From NCBI GenBank assembly GCA_964547905.1, contig CAZJPN010000060.1, positions 1-36,184 of the forward strand: a stretch of 36,184 bases of DNA, read 5' to 3'. Numbering within the stretch: the stretch's first letter is position 1; every line of letters starts with the position of its first letter. The notes beneath the pieces are model-generated. The model was given only the letters and a program-made list of their open reading frames with translations. It did no database searches and was not told where the DNA came from. Below, in pieces: positions 24,743 through 33,429 of this stretch. The translations under genes were made by a program, and so were the position numbers. This DNA comes from JAJYLM01 sp964547905 (lineage in GTDB: Bacteria > JAMCPX01).

Positions 24743-25149
24743 CTTGCATGCAAAGGTTCTGTCACCATACCGAGCTCTTGTATGCCTGCTGCTTTTATCT
24801 CTGACATAACCCTTACAACGAATCCATAAGGAACATCCTTATCCGCTTTTAAAAATACCTGCCTGTTTTTTTTGTATGCTTGAAGAGCCTTTAAAGTTTT
24901 ACCGAGCTCGTCGAGTGTGTATGGATTTTTATTTATGTATATCCTTTCATCTTTTGTAATGGTTATCATAAGCTTTTCTTCCTCAGACTTGAGACTCTGT
25001 GCCCGTGCCTGTGGCAGATTGACCTTTATTCCTTGCTGTAGCATCGGAGCTGTTACCATAAATATTATGAGCAATACAAGCATTACATCCACGAGTGGAG
25101 TAACATTTATTTCTGAAAACGATCTTCTATTATTACCGCTTAACGCCAT
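24739..25149 (-). CDS. tolR: ExbD/TolR proton-channel subunit
   Basis: A 136-aa protein with one membrane helix near the N-terminus carrying the essential Asp in the motif INVTPLVDVMLVLLIIFMV (residues ~14-32), and a periplasmic ExbD/TolR domain. With TolQ it forms the proton-driven motor of the Tol system. Overlaps tolQ by 17 bp and tolA by 4 bp. Confidence 0.95.
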   Translation of the reverse strand: MALSGNNRRSFSEINVTPLVDVMLVLLIIFMVTAPMLQQGIKVNLPQARAQSLKSEEEKLMITITKDERIYINKNPYTLDELGKTLKALQAYKKNRQVFLKADKDVPYGFVVRVMSEIKAAGIQELGMVTEPLHAR

Positions 25150-25867
25150 TGACGTTTATATGCCTCTCAAACACGTTCAGCATTTCTATTATAAAGGCAT
25201 CCATATCATCCATAAAGACCTTTATCCTTCGCTCGAAGTAGTTGTACGCAAGCACTGCCGGTATTGCCGCAAAAAGGCCCATTGCAGTGGTGATGAGTGC
25301 CTCTGATATGCCTGGGGCAACAATTGCAAGGCTTGCAGATTCTGTTATTCCAATACTTCTGAATGCCGACATTATTCCCCAGACTGTTCCGAATAAGCCT
25401 ATGAATGGAGAGGCACTTCCTGTAGATGCAAGGAATGAGAGAAGGTCCTCGAGTTTATTTACCTCAACAAGGGTTACCTTTCTCATGGCCCTTTCTATAA
25501 TATCAAGGCTTATCGGTAGATCATCCTCCTGCTCCGCCCTTGCCCCCCTTTTTCTCATTACGGTTTTATACCCTACGTCAAAAATGGATTTCAAGTATGA
25601 AGCAGGCATTGATCTGGTCTCTTCATAAGCCTCACTTAATGTTTTTCCGCTCGTAAAGGCATCCATAAATTTATCCGCGGCTCTGGACACCTTTTTATAG
25701 GAAATATACTTAAAAATAATAATTGCCCAACTTAGAATAGACATTATAAGCAGTATTATGAGGACAACTTTAGCTACAGGTCCTGCGGCAAGTATCATTG
25801 AACCTATTGATCCTGTATCGTTTTGAGTTACTACAGCCAAGCTTAGAATACTTGTTAAATTGTTCAT
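25133..25867 (-). CDS. tolQ: MotA/TolQ/ExbB proton-channel protein
   Basis: A 244-aa inner-membrane protein with three helices (about residues 25-52, 145-170 and 185-205) and the family block ASTGSASPFIGLFGTVWGIM, followed by APGISEALITTAMGLFAAIPAV. It is the stator-like channel of the Tol motor. Its ATG lies only 24 nt past the terminator hairpin that follows pal, with just a weak A-rich ribosome-binding region, so its expression probably depends on read-through from the pal promoter. Confidence 0.95.
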   Translation of the reverse strand: MNNLTSILSLAVVTQNDTGSIGSMILAAGPVAKVVLIILLIMSILSWAIIIFKYISYKKVSRAADKFMDAFTSGKTLSEAYEETRSMPASYLKSIFDVGYKTVMRKRGARAEQEDDLPISLDIIERAMRKVTLVEVNKLEDLLSFLASTGSASPFIGLFGTVWGIMSAFRSIGITESASLAIVAPGISEALITTAMGLFAAIPAVLAYNYFERRIKVFMDDMDAFIIEMLNVFERHINVNGVKR

Positions 25868-25890
25868 TTTTTTCTTTATTAATTATTCTA

Positions 25891-25923
25891 AAAATATCCC
25901 CCGCCTACAGCGGGGGATATTTT
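25891..25923 (-). terminator. Intrinsic terminator between pal and tolQ
   Basis: A perfect 14-bp stem (AAAATATCCCCCGC / GCGGGGGATATTTT) with a 5-nt loop, followed on the minus strand by further A/T. It lies about 20 nt past the pal stop. Partial read-through into tolQRAB would give far more Pal than Tol motor proteins. Confidence 0.85.
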
Positions 25924-25944
25924 AGTGAATTCTACCTCAATAAA

Positions 25945-26475
25945 TTACTTTACAATATGGAATTCGTCTCTTCTGTTCATTGCCCATGCCTTCTCATTAT
26001 TGGCAGGATCTATAGGGTCTGATTTGCCATAGCTGATTGTGGACAATCTACCCGGCGCTACACCGAGTGTAACAAGATAGTTTTTTGCTGCTTGTGCCCT
26101 TTTCTCTCCAAGTGCAAGGTTGTATTCAACCGAGCCCCTGTCGTCACAGTAACCCGCTATCTGAACCTTTACGTTTGGATTTTCGCTTAATACTTTGGCG
26201 TTGCCCTCAAGTATTGTCTTTGCATCAGGCCTGATATTGTATTTGTTGAAATCAAAGTGGATCATCAAAAGTTCTTTTTGAATCTCCTCTATTGTTTTCT
26301 CGACTGGTTGCTGAGCTTGTGCAGTTACTGCCGGTGCTTGCTGTTGCGAGGGCTGCGCTGCCTGCTGTGTTGCCTGTGGTTTTTCTTCTGGTTTTACTGT
26401 TTCTTGTTTTGCACAACCCGCTATCATAAAGCCTGAAATAGCGAGTAGACCCATAATCAATGTTATTTTCTTCAT
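25945..26475 (-). CDS. pal: Peptidoglycan-associated lipoprotein Pal
   Basis: A 176-aa outer-membrane lipoprotein: signal peptide with lipobox MIAGC (Cys about residue 21), a Gln/Pro/Ala-rich linker (residues ~25-65), and an OmpA C-terminal peptidoglycan-binding domain (HFDFNKYNIRPDAK, then GYCDDRGSVEYNLALGEKRA and NRRDEF). Strong Shine-Dalgarno AAAGGAGG and a sigma-70 promoter lie immediately upstream. Pal is first in the cluster here rather than following tolB as in Proteobacteria. Confidence 0.96.
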   Translation of the reverse strand: MKKITLIMGLLAISGFMIAGCAKQETVKPEEKPQATQQAAQPSQQQAPAVTAQAQQPVEKTIEEIQKELLMIHFDFNKYNIRPDAKTILEGNAKVLSENPNVKVQIAGYCDDRGSVEYNLALGEKRAQAAKNYLVTLGVAPGRLSTISYGKSDPIDPANNEKAWAMNRRDEFHIVK

Positions 26476-26495
26476 TTTACCTCCTTTTTTTTTTA

Positions 26496-26524
26496 TATCT
26501 AAAGCACTAATTCAAATAAGTCAA
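26496..26524 (-). promoter_or_regulatory. Sigma-70 promoter of pal
   Basis: On the minus strand TTGACT (26524-26519) and TAGATA (26501-26496) with a 17-nt spacer, about 20 nt before the pal ATG and just before its AAAGGAGG Shine-Dalgarno. Confidence 0.6.
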
Positions 26525-26545
26525 TCATTCAATACATTGTTATTT

Positions 26546-28621
26546 TTATTCCAATTTAAACCACTCAACACTATCCCTCAGGTATGCAAGGGTATCCTTT
26601 AATTTTACAAGCAATGTCTCTGTCTGCTTGATTGTAGCAACATTTTCCTCTATGTTTTTCAAACTGTTATCGATTGTGTTTACGGCTGTTTTATTTTCCT
26701 GTTTCTGAATACCAAGCGTTTGATTTACATTCGTTATTGCATGCATTGTACTCTCGGCATTTTTTGCTATGAGCTGTATACTCTTCGTTTGTTCTGATGT
26801 AGCTATATGGAGCTTATTGGTCAGATCTTTTATACCCTCTACCGTATGGCTAATCTGCGAGGTACCGCTTACCTGATCGTTCATAGCTGTAAGTATCTGC
26901 TTGGATACTTTTGATATCATCTCCTGCGCCTCTGCTATGGTATTCATAGTCATGGTTTGTTCCCTTATCATCTTTTCTATCGACATTGTTACACTATGGG
27001 TATTTTTTGTACTCTCATTTATAACAGAAAGTTTTTTATGTGTCACACGCGTAAGACTGATGCCCTCTTCGACTGACTTGATACCGCTATCAGCAGCCAG
27101 CTTTGCTTTTTGCATCTCTGAATTTATGTTCTTCACTATCCTGTCGATTTCTGTCGTGGATATCCTTGTTCTCTCGGCAAGTTCATTGATCTCTTGAGCC
27201 ACGACAACAAATCCTTTTCCATGCTCACCTGCCTGATTTGCTATTATCGCAGCATTGAGTGCGAGCAGGTTTGTTTTATCGGCAATCTGGTTTATGCTGT
27301 CCAGAACTTCGGCTATCTGATTAGAACTTTTTAAAAGCATATTTATGGAATTCACTATCTCATCGGTTGTTTGCTTAATCTTGCCTATACCCTCGATCGT
27401 AATATCCGCGGATTTCAAACCGTCCAATGATTCGTTTACAACAATCTCTGCCAATTTAGAGTTGTTTATGGAATACTCACTTATCTCTTTTGTAGACGAG
27501 CGTATTTCATGAATGGATGAACTTGACTCTTCTATGTATTTGGAAAGTTCCCCGAGACTGTTTGTTACTTCTTTTATTGAACCTACTATCTCCTCGATAG
27601 AGATGGATATATCCCCTATGGAAACAGTCAATCTTTCTGTCGAATTGTCGACCTCGCCTATAGAACTTGTAAATTGATTCAACGCAGAAGTAAGATCGGA
27701 ATATTGCGTGACAATGCCTTCCATAGTATTGGCGATATTTTCTATTACTGTTATAGTCGAATTTATAGAACTAAATGCCGTTTTAAGCCCGGATATTTCT
27801 CTTGAAGAGGCCTTTTCAAGATTGTTGTATGTATCCGATAAAGAAGCAGAAATCCCCACAACCTCTTTTGTCACATCCCTTATCTTCAAAATAACATCTT
27901 TTAACTTTATCGTGGTATCATTGAACGCATGCGTCAAAACGCCAAACTCATCGGATGAATAAACCTTTGCCGTGTGTGTCAGATCTCCGCTTCCAATCCA
28001 TTTGGTATATGAAAGCAGTTTTGATGCAGGCTTGGTAATAATAAATCCAGCAAAATATGTGATAAATACAATAATAAGGTATGCGATCAATGCAGTCCAC
28101 ATGTTCTGGTAAAACACATTAAATATGAAAGATGTTACTTTTTCGTTTGACAATGTGATCGCGATATAAGCAATCGTATCGCCGTTTGTATTCTCAATCG
28201 GATTTATAAAATACCTGTACTTATTGGTATTTATGATTGTTATACCTATTTTCGGTGACTTTAAATAATTGAGCAATTGCTCTGGAAGTGTCCTGTTGTT
28301 CAACATCTCCGAAGACGAGGCTATCACATTACCATCGGGCGTAAATACATCCACAGAAGATACTCCCTGTACTAATTGCATAACACCAGACAAGGTAGAC
28401 TCTGATACCGTAAGTGCCGCATTGGTAAAAGCCTGACCGGATAATCGAGACGATATGCTGTTTGATTCCTGTTGTATCACGCTCTCGGCTTCTTTTGTAA
28501 TAAGGTCTGTAAATTGCGATTTAAGGTTATACCAGCCAACGATTAACTGGGCAGCCTCGAGAACAAATAATAATCCTGCTATCAACAATGTGATTTTTAT
28601 TCTTATATTAGTATTAAACAC
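26546..28621 (-). CDS. Methyl-accepting chemotaxis protein
   Basis: A 691-aa transmembrane chemoreceptor. A helix at residues ~8-30 and another at ~172-196 bound a periplasmic sensor domain of about 140 residues. A HAMP domain follows (~197-250), then a long cytoplasmic signalling coiled coil whose hairpin tip reads IADKTNLLALNAAIIANQAGEHGKGFVVVA. The tip differs from the enteric NAAIEAARAGE but still fits MCP signalling domains. No C-terminal CheR-binding pentapeptide is seen. The start is GTG at 28621 with AAGGAGG 7 nt upstream. The ligand is unknown; no che genes are in the window. Confidence 0.95.
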   Translation of the reverse strand: MFNTNIRIKITLLIAGLLFVLEAAQLIVGWYNLKSQFTDLITKEAESVIQQESNSISSRLSGQAFTNAALTVSESTLSGVMQLVQGVSSVDVFTPDGNVIASSSEMLNNRTLPEQLLNYLKSPKIGITIINTNKYRYFINPIENTNGDTIAYIAITLSNEKVTSFIFNVFYQNMWTALIAYLIIVFITYFAGFIITKPASKLLSYTKWIGSGDLTHTAKVYSSDEFGVLTHAFNDTTIKLKDVILKIRDVTKEVVGISASLSDTYNNLEKASSREISGLKTAFSSINSTITVIENIANTMEGIVTQYSDLTSALNQFTSSIGEVDNSTERLTVSIGDISISIEEIVGSIKEVTNSLGELSKYIEESSSSIHEIRSSTKEISEYSINNSKLAEIVVNESLDGLKSADITIEGIGKIKQTTDEIVNSINMLLKSSNQIAEVLDSINQIADKTNLLALNAAIIANQAGEHGKGFVVVAQEINELAERTRISTTEIDRIVKNINSEMQKAKLAADSGIKSVEEGISLTRVTHKKLSVINESTKNTHSVTMSIEKMIREQTMTMNTIAEAQEMISKVSKQILTAMNDQVSGTSQISHTVEGIKDLTNKLHIATSEQTKSIQLIAKNAESTMHAITNVNQTLGIQKQENKTAVNTIDNSLKNIEENVATIKQTETLLVKLKDTLAYLRDSVEWFKLE

Positions 28622-28669
28622 TTTAAAACCTCCTTACTGCTCATACACCATTTATATACATTCCTTATG

Positions 28670-28699
28670 ATTATACGATCAAGTGTGTTTAGTATTCAA
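28670..28699 (-). promoter_or_regulatory. Sigma-70-like promoter of the chemoreceptor gene
   Basis: On the minus strand TTGAAT (28699-28694) and a consensus TATAAT (28675-28670) with an 18-nt spacer, about 50 nt upstream of the GTG start, in the short gap after the inositol monophosphatase-family gene. Confidence 0.5.
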
Positions 28700-28711
28700 G
28701 AATTATGTTAT

Positions 28712-29491
28712 TTAACTATTAAGGACGCCGAGTAAAATACCGTGTATATGAGAGTTGGAAGCGACTATATGATCGTTATAAATGGAGTATGGGTTACCTT
28801 TAAAATCCGTAACCATGCCTCCGGCTTCCTGTATCATCAGAAAACCGGCAGCAACATCCCAAGGCTTCAGCTTCATTTCCCAAAAGCCGTCAAACCTCCC
28901 TGCCGCTACATAACAAAGATCCAAAGCTGCTGAGCCATCCCGTCTTACTGCCTGGGCTTTTCTTATAAATTTTACCCAGTTATCGATATTGTTCTCTCCT
29001 GATGTTCTTATGTCGTAAGGAAAGCCTGTTGAGAGAAGGGCGCTTTCTATAATTTTTACGTTTGATACCTGAAGTTTTCTGTCGTTGATAAATGCACCTT
29101 TACCTTTTATTGCATGAAACAATTCTTTTTTCACAGGGTCGTACACTACACTTACTATAATTTTTCCTTTATATTCAACCGCTATTGACACGGAAACAAA
29201 AGGATATGAATGAAAGAAATTAGTGGTACCATCAATGGGATCTATAATCCATTTATAATTGCTCGATTTTGTTATTTCACCTATTTCTTCTGAAAGTATG
29301 GAATGCGTCGGGAAGCTTTTGGTTATATTGTTTATGATGTTTCTCTCACATAATTTATCAACATCCGTCACCAGATCCACTGTTCCCTTGTATGAGACAT
29401 CCTTTGAGGTATCAATCCTTTTATTTATAATAGTCCCGGCAATCCTCGCGGATCTTATAGCCGTATTTAGCAGTTCTGCGCCTGATATCAT
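28712..29491 (-). CDS. Inositol monophosphatase family protein
   Basis: A 259-aa Mg-dependent phosphatase of the IMPase/SuhB family. Metal-site motifs are all present: ILSEE near residue 65, WIIDPIDGTTNFFH near 82-95, and KPWDVAAGFLMIQEAGG near 210. I start it at ATG 29491 (MISGAEL), which has AGAGG 8 nt upstream and gives the usual family length; an open frame extends upstream to 29563 without support. Substrate may be inositol 1-phosphate, fructose 1,6-bisphosphate or another small phosphate and cannot be told by sequence. Divergent from the FHA-GGDEF gene. Confidence 0.92.
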   Translation of the reverse strand: MISGAELLNTAIRSARIAGTIINKRIDTSKDVSYKGTVDLVTDVDKLCERNIINNITKSFPTHSILSEEIGEITKSSNYKWIIDPIDGTTNFFHSYPFVSVSIAVEYKGKIIVSVVYDPVKKELFHAIKGKGAFINDRKLQVSNVKIIESALLSTGFPYDIRTSGENNIDNWVKFIRKAQAVRRDGSAALDLCYVAAGRFDGFWEMKLKPWDVAAGFLMIQEAGGMVTDFKGNPYSIYNDHIVASNSHIHGILLGVLNS

Positions 29492-29667
29492 CTTCAAAAC
29501 CTCTTTAATAAGGTATCTCATTAAAACACTTTTAAAAAAATAACAATAAATATATAATATCAATTAGATCCAATGCCTATTTTTTCAGCACAATGTGTAG
29601 AACAAGCACAGAATGCGAATCCGCTGTGTGTTTCAACGCACTTACTAACAGTTTATTAACAATTCAG

Positions 29668-29696
29668 TTGAATATTCAGACGCCCTATATTAGTAT
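29668..29696 (+). promoter_or_regulatory. Sigma-70-like promoter of the FHA-GGDEF gene
   Basis: TTGAAT (29668-29673) and TAGTAT (29691-29696) with a 17-nt spacer, 24 bp before the ATG at 29721. The rest of the 229-bp divergent gap shows nothing else clear. Confidence 0.5.
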
Positions 29697-29720
29697 AGCA
29701 AATTAAAGCGGTTACAAATA

Positions 29721-30599
29721 ATGAATGATGATAAAACAACTTTAATCGAAATGAATTCTCATGATTTCAAAAATGAAAGATTGAAATCATGTATTATCAT
29801 TGAAGGCGATCAAATAGGAAAGATCTTCTCACTTATAAAACAGCAAAATATCATTGGCAGAGCAGAAGATGCGGATATCAGCCTGAATTCGGCTACGGTT
29901 TCACGAAGACATGCCCAGATAAGCATAAATGATAAAAACGGCATTATCATAAGAGATTTAAACAGTAGTAATGGGACTTATGTTAATGGTAATAGAATAA
30001 AAGAAACCGAGCTGCATGAGGGCGACATATTTTCAATAGGTATATACAAACTAAAGATAGCATCGTTGTCAAAACATGATACAGCATTTTTCCAGCGAAT
30101 GATGGACGGCGCTGAAAAAGACAGTCTCACAGGTATATATAATAAAGGTTACATAATGAGACTGCTCAACTCCATAATTACACAATCCGGGCATTTCAAA
30201 AGATTGGTATCCATTGCAATGGTCGATATCGATCATTTTAAAAAAATAAACGATACCTACGGACATATTGTCGGGGACGCGGTGCTCAGAGACATTGCTC
30301 AATTGTTCGACATACATCTAAGATCAACCGACAAATTCGGCAGATTCGGCGGAGAGGAATTCCTAATCATATTCGACAGAACTTCCATGAATGATGCGAG
30401 GATTATCAGTGAGAGGATACGGAAAATGGTTATGAAACACAAAACTTTATACGGTGATAAAAACATAGAGGTTACCGTCAGCATCGGACTCGCAAGCAAT
30501 GAGAACAAACAGATCAATGACGCTGAATCATTTATAAAACTTGCGGATGAGAAGCTGTACAGTGCAAAGAAAAGCGGAAGGAACCATGTGGTATCTTAG
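29721..30599 (+). CDS. FHA-GGDEF diguanylate cyclase
   Basis: A 292-aa cytoplasmic protein with an N-terminal FHA domain (IIGRAEDADISLNSATVSRRHAQI and SSNGTYVNG, residues ~45-110), which binds phosphothreonine peptides, and a C-terminal GGDEF domain with GGEEF near residue 210. The I-site RSTD precedes GGEEF by five residues, so product inhibition is likely. This pairs c-di-GMP synthesis with a phospho-dependent interaction, implying control by a Ser/Thr kinase encoded elsewhere. No clear Shine-Dalgarno. It is the only protein gene on the plus strand in its region. Confidence 0.95.
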   Translation: MNDDKTTLIEMNSHDFKNERLKSCIIIEGDQIGKIFSLIKQQNIIGRAEDADISLNSATVSRRHAQISINDKNGIIIRDLNSSNGTYVNGNRIKETELHEGDIFSIGIYKLKIASLSKHDTAFFQRMMDGAEKDSLTGIYNKGYIMRLLNSIITQSGHFKRLVSIAMVDIDHFKKINDTYGHIVGDAVLRDIAQLFDIHLRSTDKFGRFGGEEFLIIFDRTSMNDARIISERIRKMVMKHKTLYGDKNIEVTVSIGLASNENKQINDAESFIKLADEKLYSAKKSGRNHVVS

Positions 30600-30624
30600 C
30601 TAACCCCAAAATGCATAGGGAAGG
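30599..30624 (+). repeat. Solo copy of the MITE terminal repeat
   Basis: GCTAACCCCAAAATGCATAGGGAAGG, directly at the stop codon of the FHA-GGDEF gene, matches the ends of elements A and B. No inverted partner is found nearby, so it is a remnant or a half-element. Confidence 0.4.
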
Positions 30625-30677
30625 AAGAGTTTTCCCCCTCTTAACAGGCTGTCAAATTATTCAAAAAACGGTGGATT

Positions 30678-30781
30678 TGTCATGCTGAATTTATTTCAGC
30701 ATCTCGTATTATTAAGATGTTACATCACCTAAGAGGGCAGTCTTTTTTTATTTTCTGGATTCCCGCTTTCGCAGGAATGAC
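30678..30781. repeat. Two dispersed palindromic repeats
   Basis: Positions 30682-30702 fold with an 8-bp stem (ATGCTGAA/TTCAGCAT), and 30753-30781 carry GGATTCCCGC-TTTC-GCAGGAATGAC. Both are of kinds scattered between genes in many bacterial genomes. They fill much of the 249-bp gap between the FHA-GGDEF gene and the convergent aldehyde dehydrogenase gene, and may serve as terminators for both. Confidence 0.5.
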
Positions 30782-30848
30782 AAAAAACGCAGGGTTCTCA
30801 CTCATTTCACAATTAGCCAAAGGACGTATCAGCCCATGGCCGCCCCTC

Positions 30849-32279
30849 CTATTTTTCAGATGCATTGTCCGGGTTAAGGTGGAAGACAACCAATTTGATC
30901 TCCGTCATCTCTTCGATTGCAAAACGTGGACCTTCCCTGCCTATGCCGGATTCTTTAACGCCGCCATAAGGCATGAGATCAACCCTGAAGTTCGGTATCT
31001 CATTTATCAGTACACCTCCGACCTCAAGTTCTTTTGCATATCTCCACGCTCGATTGATGTCATTGGTATATACACCTGCCTGCAATCCATACCTTGAATT
31101 ATTTACCATGCTTATCGCCTGCCCGTCATTCTCGAACTGATTGACAACAATAACAGGACCAAACAACTCATCCTTTATTACCCTTTCTGTTTCTTTTGCA
31201 TTGACGAGCACAACAGGCTTCATGAGGTTGCCGCTGATATCACCGCCATATACAAGCTTTGCGCCATGGGAAACAGCCTCATCTATCCATGACCTTACTC
31301 TCAGTACATCCTTGTTTGTAATAAGCGGACCGATATCTGTTGATTCATCGAGTTGATTGCCGGTTTTCAGTGCTCCAGCCTGTTTACTCAATAAATCAAC
31401 AAACGTAGCAAAAAGCCTTTCATGGACATAAACCCTCTGCACGGATATGCAAACCTGACCGGCTTGGGAATAACCACCCAGAGCAACTCTCTTTACCATG
31501 TTTTCCGGTTTTGTATCTTCACAAACAACAACCGCTGAGTTTGATCCAAGCTCCATCACCACTCTTTTCAGCCCTGCATTCCGTGTGATCCATTCGCCAA
31601 CATCCCTGCTGCCTGTAAACGTTATCACCCTTATATCGGGATGCGTTACGAGCTTAAGTCCGATTTTAGAGCCGGAGCCTGTCAGAACATTCACTGCCTC
31701 CATTACCGCACCTGCTTCAACAAATGCCTCACCAATCATCTCACCTGTCATTGATGTCGCCTCAGCGGGTTTCAGGATAAATGCATTACCAGCAGCATAA
31801 GCCGGTGCTATTTTGTGGAGCGGAAGATTAAGCGGAAAATTAAAAGGTGATATTGCAGCTACAATGCCAACAGGAACCCTCATAAAAATTCCTACCTTAT
31901 TCTGACCTGTCGGCGCCGCATCCATCGGCACGGTTGAGCCGTAAAGCCTCTTTGCCTCTTCTGCTGCCCATAGAACGGTTTCAACTGCCCTTGAAACCTC
32001 TGCCTTTGCCTCTTTTACGGTCTTTCCCATCTCTGATGCAATTGTCTTTGCAAACTGCCCGGATCGCTGCGAAAGTATCTCGGCAAGCTTTATGAGGGTT
32101 TTGTATCTATCGTATGCAGTCTGATGTGAAAGTTTTATAAAGCCTATCTTTGCAGCCTCAACAGCCTTCTCCACATCGGATTCCAATGCCCTTGAAACCT
32201 CCCCTACGACACTGTTGTCATAAGGGTTTTTGACAATCACCCTGTCATTCGATTCAATCTTCCTGCCGGCAATAATCAT
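30849..32279 (-). CDS. Aldehyde dehydrogenase, GapN/lactaldehyde dehydrogenase-like
   Basis: A 476-aa NAD(P)-dependent aldehyde dehydrogenase. The NAD motif FTGSRDVGEW (near residue 221), catalytic Glu in MELGSNSAVV (near 244) and nucleophilic Cys in QAGQVCISVQRV (near 278) are intact. The C-terminal MPYGGVKESGIGREGPRFAIEE resembles archaeal GapN and lactaldehyde dehydrogenases. The co-directional FBP aldolase/phosphatase 43 bp upstream suggests a triose or glyceraldehyde substrate, e.g. non-phosphorylating oxidation of glyceraldehyde 3-phosphate. That is inference; the family's substrates are hard to predict. Confidence 0.9.
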   Translation of the reverse strand: MIIAGRKIESNDRVIVKNPYDNSVVGEVSRALESDVEKAVEAAKIGFIKLSHQTAYDRYKTLIKLAEILSQRSGQFAKTIASEMGKTVKEAKAEVSRAVETVLWAAEEAKRLYGSTVPMDAAPTGQNKVGIFMRVPVGIVAAISPFNFPLNLPLHKIAPAYAAGNAFILKPAEATSMTGEMIGEAFVEAGAVMEAVNVLTGSGSKIGLKLVTHPDIRVITFTGSRDVGEWITRNAGLKRVVMELGSNSAVVVCEDTKPENMVKRVALGGYSQAGQVCISVQRVYVHERLFATFVDLLSKQAGALKTGNQLDESTDIGPLITNKDVLRVRSWIDEAVSHGAKLVYGGDISGNLMKPVVLVNAKETERVIKDELFGPVIVVNQFENDGQAISMVNNSRYGLQAGVYTNDINRAWRYAKELEVGGVLINEIPNFRVDLMPYGGVKESGIGREGPRFAIEEMTEIKLVVFHLNPDNASEK

Positions 32280-32322
32280 AATGTATTACCTCTTCCTTCC
32301 GGTGCCTGCATTATAGATTGTT

Positions 32323-33429
32323 TTATTTAGCCTTTCTTATCTCAAACCGCTTATCAAGCCTTTTCATGACCTCGACAATGCCTCCGTATTCAAGCTCACC
32401 GTACGGCAGCATTGCAGGGCCTGAGAACCCCTGTCTTCTGATCTCTATTGCCTTTGCAGAAACATTGTTTCTTACATAATCCCAGAATGGGTGATCAAAC
32501 GTATCAACAGGTTCCGTCAACTTGCCGTTATGAACTGAGAACGCATGGCATGATACGATTGGAGGGCCATCAAAATATGATATTGAAGAATTGATCTTAA
32601 CCGGCATAAGGGGCCCGTTATGACTGCCTCTCATAAAGCCCGCAACATAATGTCCAAGACTAAAGGTCGACAACACCTCGCCCGTTGCTGCGAAATTGCC
32701 CTGGACCCTTACCAGCATGATAGGATCGTCCTTGCCGGTGTACGTACCAGCAATGTTATGCAGCCTCGATGTACTCACTGCAACAGCCTGCGTCTGATCG
32801 TGCCTCGAATAAATTGCCTCAACAACAAACCGCTGATTGTCCCTCAGAAGGGCGGCAAGGCTGTAGATCTCTTCCGGCGTTTCAAGTTCGATTACTCTGT
32901 CACCTTCTATATGCTCGACATCCATGATGATAAACTTGAACCCCTTACTCAACTGGGGATTCAGCAGCAAACCAGCACAGTACATGGGATCCGTAAACGA
33001 AAGGTATAAAGGAAGATTATATGCACCTGGATCCGTTTTATCCGCGGCAAAAAATAAAAATGGCTCGCTCTTTCTTTCCTCTATCTCCATTTCCGCAACA
33101 GCCGGGCCAAGCCCTTTCACATTGCCCGAGAAAGCGGACTTGAGCAAATCCTGTCCCGCACCATAGAGCCCCTGTTCCTTTGCAACCTCTGTACCTTCCT
33201 TAAAAGCATCCCATGCGAGCTTGTGAATCTTGTCGTTTCCTTCTCCCTTTTCGTGTGTCATTAATATTGCGATATCATCGCCTGTGGAAGATATGTAAGA
33301 ATCTATAAGTAACCCTCCACCTTCTGTAGAAATATACTCCTTAACCCTCTCTATAACCCTTTTGCTGGGTCTTATATGCCCCCCAATGCTTCCTATATCT
33401 GCCTTTATAGCTGTTATGGTTACCTTCAT
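32323..33429 (-). CDS. fbp: Bifunctional fructose-1,6-bisphosphate aldolase/phosphatase
   Basis: A 368-aa archaeal-type (class V) enzyme that condenses dihydroxyacetone phosphate with glyceraldehyde 3-phosphate and dephosphorylates the product to fructose 6-phosphate, making gluconeogenesis one-way. Mg-binding KADIGSIGGH (residues ~9-18) and STGDDIAILMTHEKG (~48-62), plus DKTDPGAYNLPLY, are all visible. The loop reads YTGKDDP, with the Tyr and Lys three residues apart as expected for the switching catalytic Tyr and Schiff-base Lys. GHYVAGFMRGSHNGPLMPV is also conserved. The enzyme is known from archaea and deep-branching or autotrophic bacteria. Overlaps the upstream gene by 4 bp. Confidence 0.93.
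   Translation of the reverse strand: MKVTITAIKADIGSIGGHIRPSKRVIERVKEYISTEGGGLLIDSYISSTGDDIAILMTHEKGEGNDKIHKLAWDAFKEGTEVAKEQGLYGAGQDLLKSAFSGNVKGLGPAVAEMEIEERKSEPFLFFAADKTDPGAYNLPLYLSFTDPMYCAGLLLNPQLSKGFKFIIMDVEHIEGDRVIELETPEEIYSLAALLRDNQRFVVEAIYSRHDQTQAVAVSTSRLHNIAGTYTGKDDPIMLVRVQGNFAATGEVLSTFSLGHYVAGFMRGSHNGPLMPVKINSSISYFDGPPIVSCHAFSVHNGKLTEPVDTFDHPFWDYVRNNVSAKAIEIRRQGFSGPAMLPYGELEYGGIVEVMKRLDKRFEIRKAK

Noticed and set aside
27190..27260. Defective chemoreceptor tip
   Set aside because: NAAIIANQAGEHGKGF differs from the enteric sequence but matches the variant tips I know from deltaproteobacterial receptor classes, so it is probably functional.
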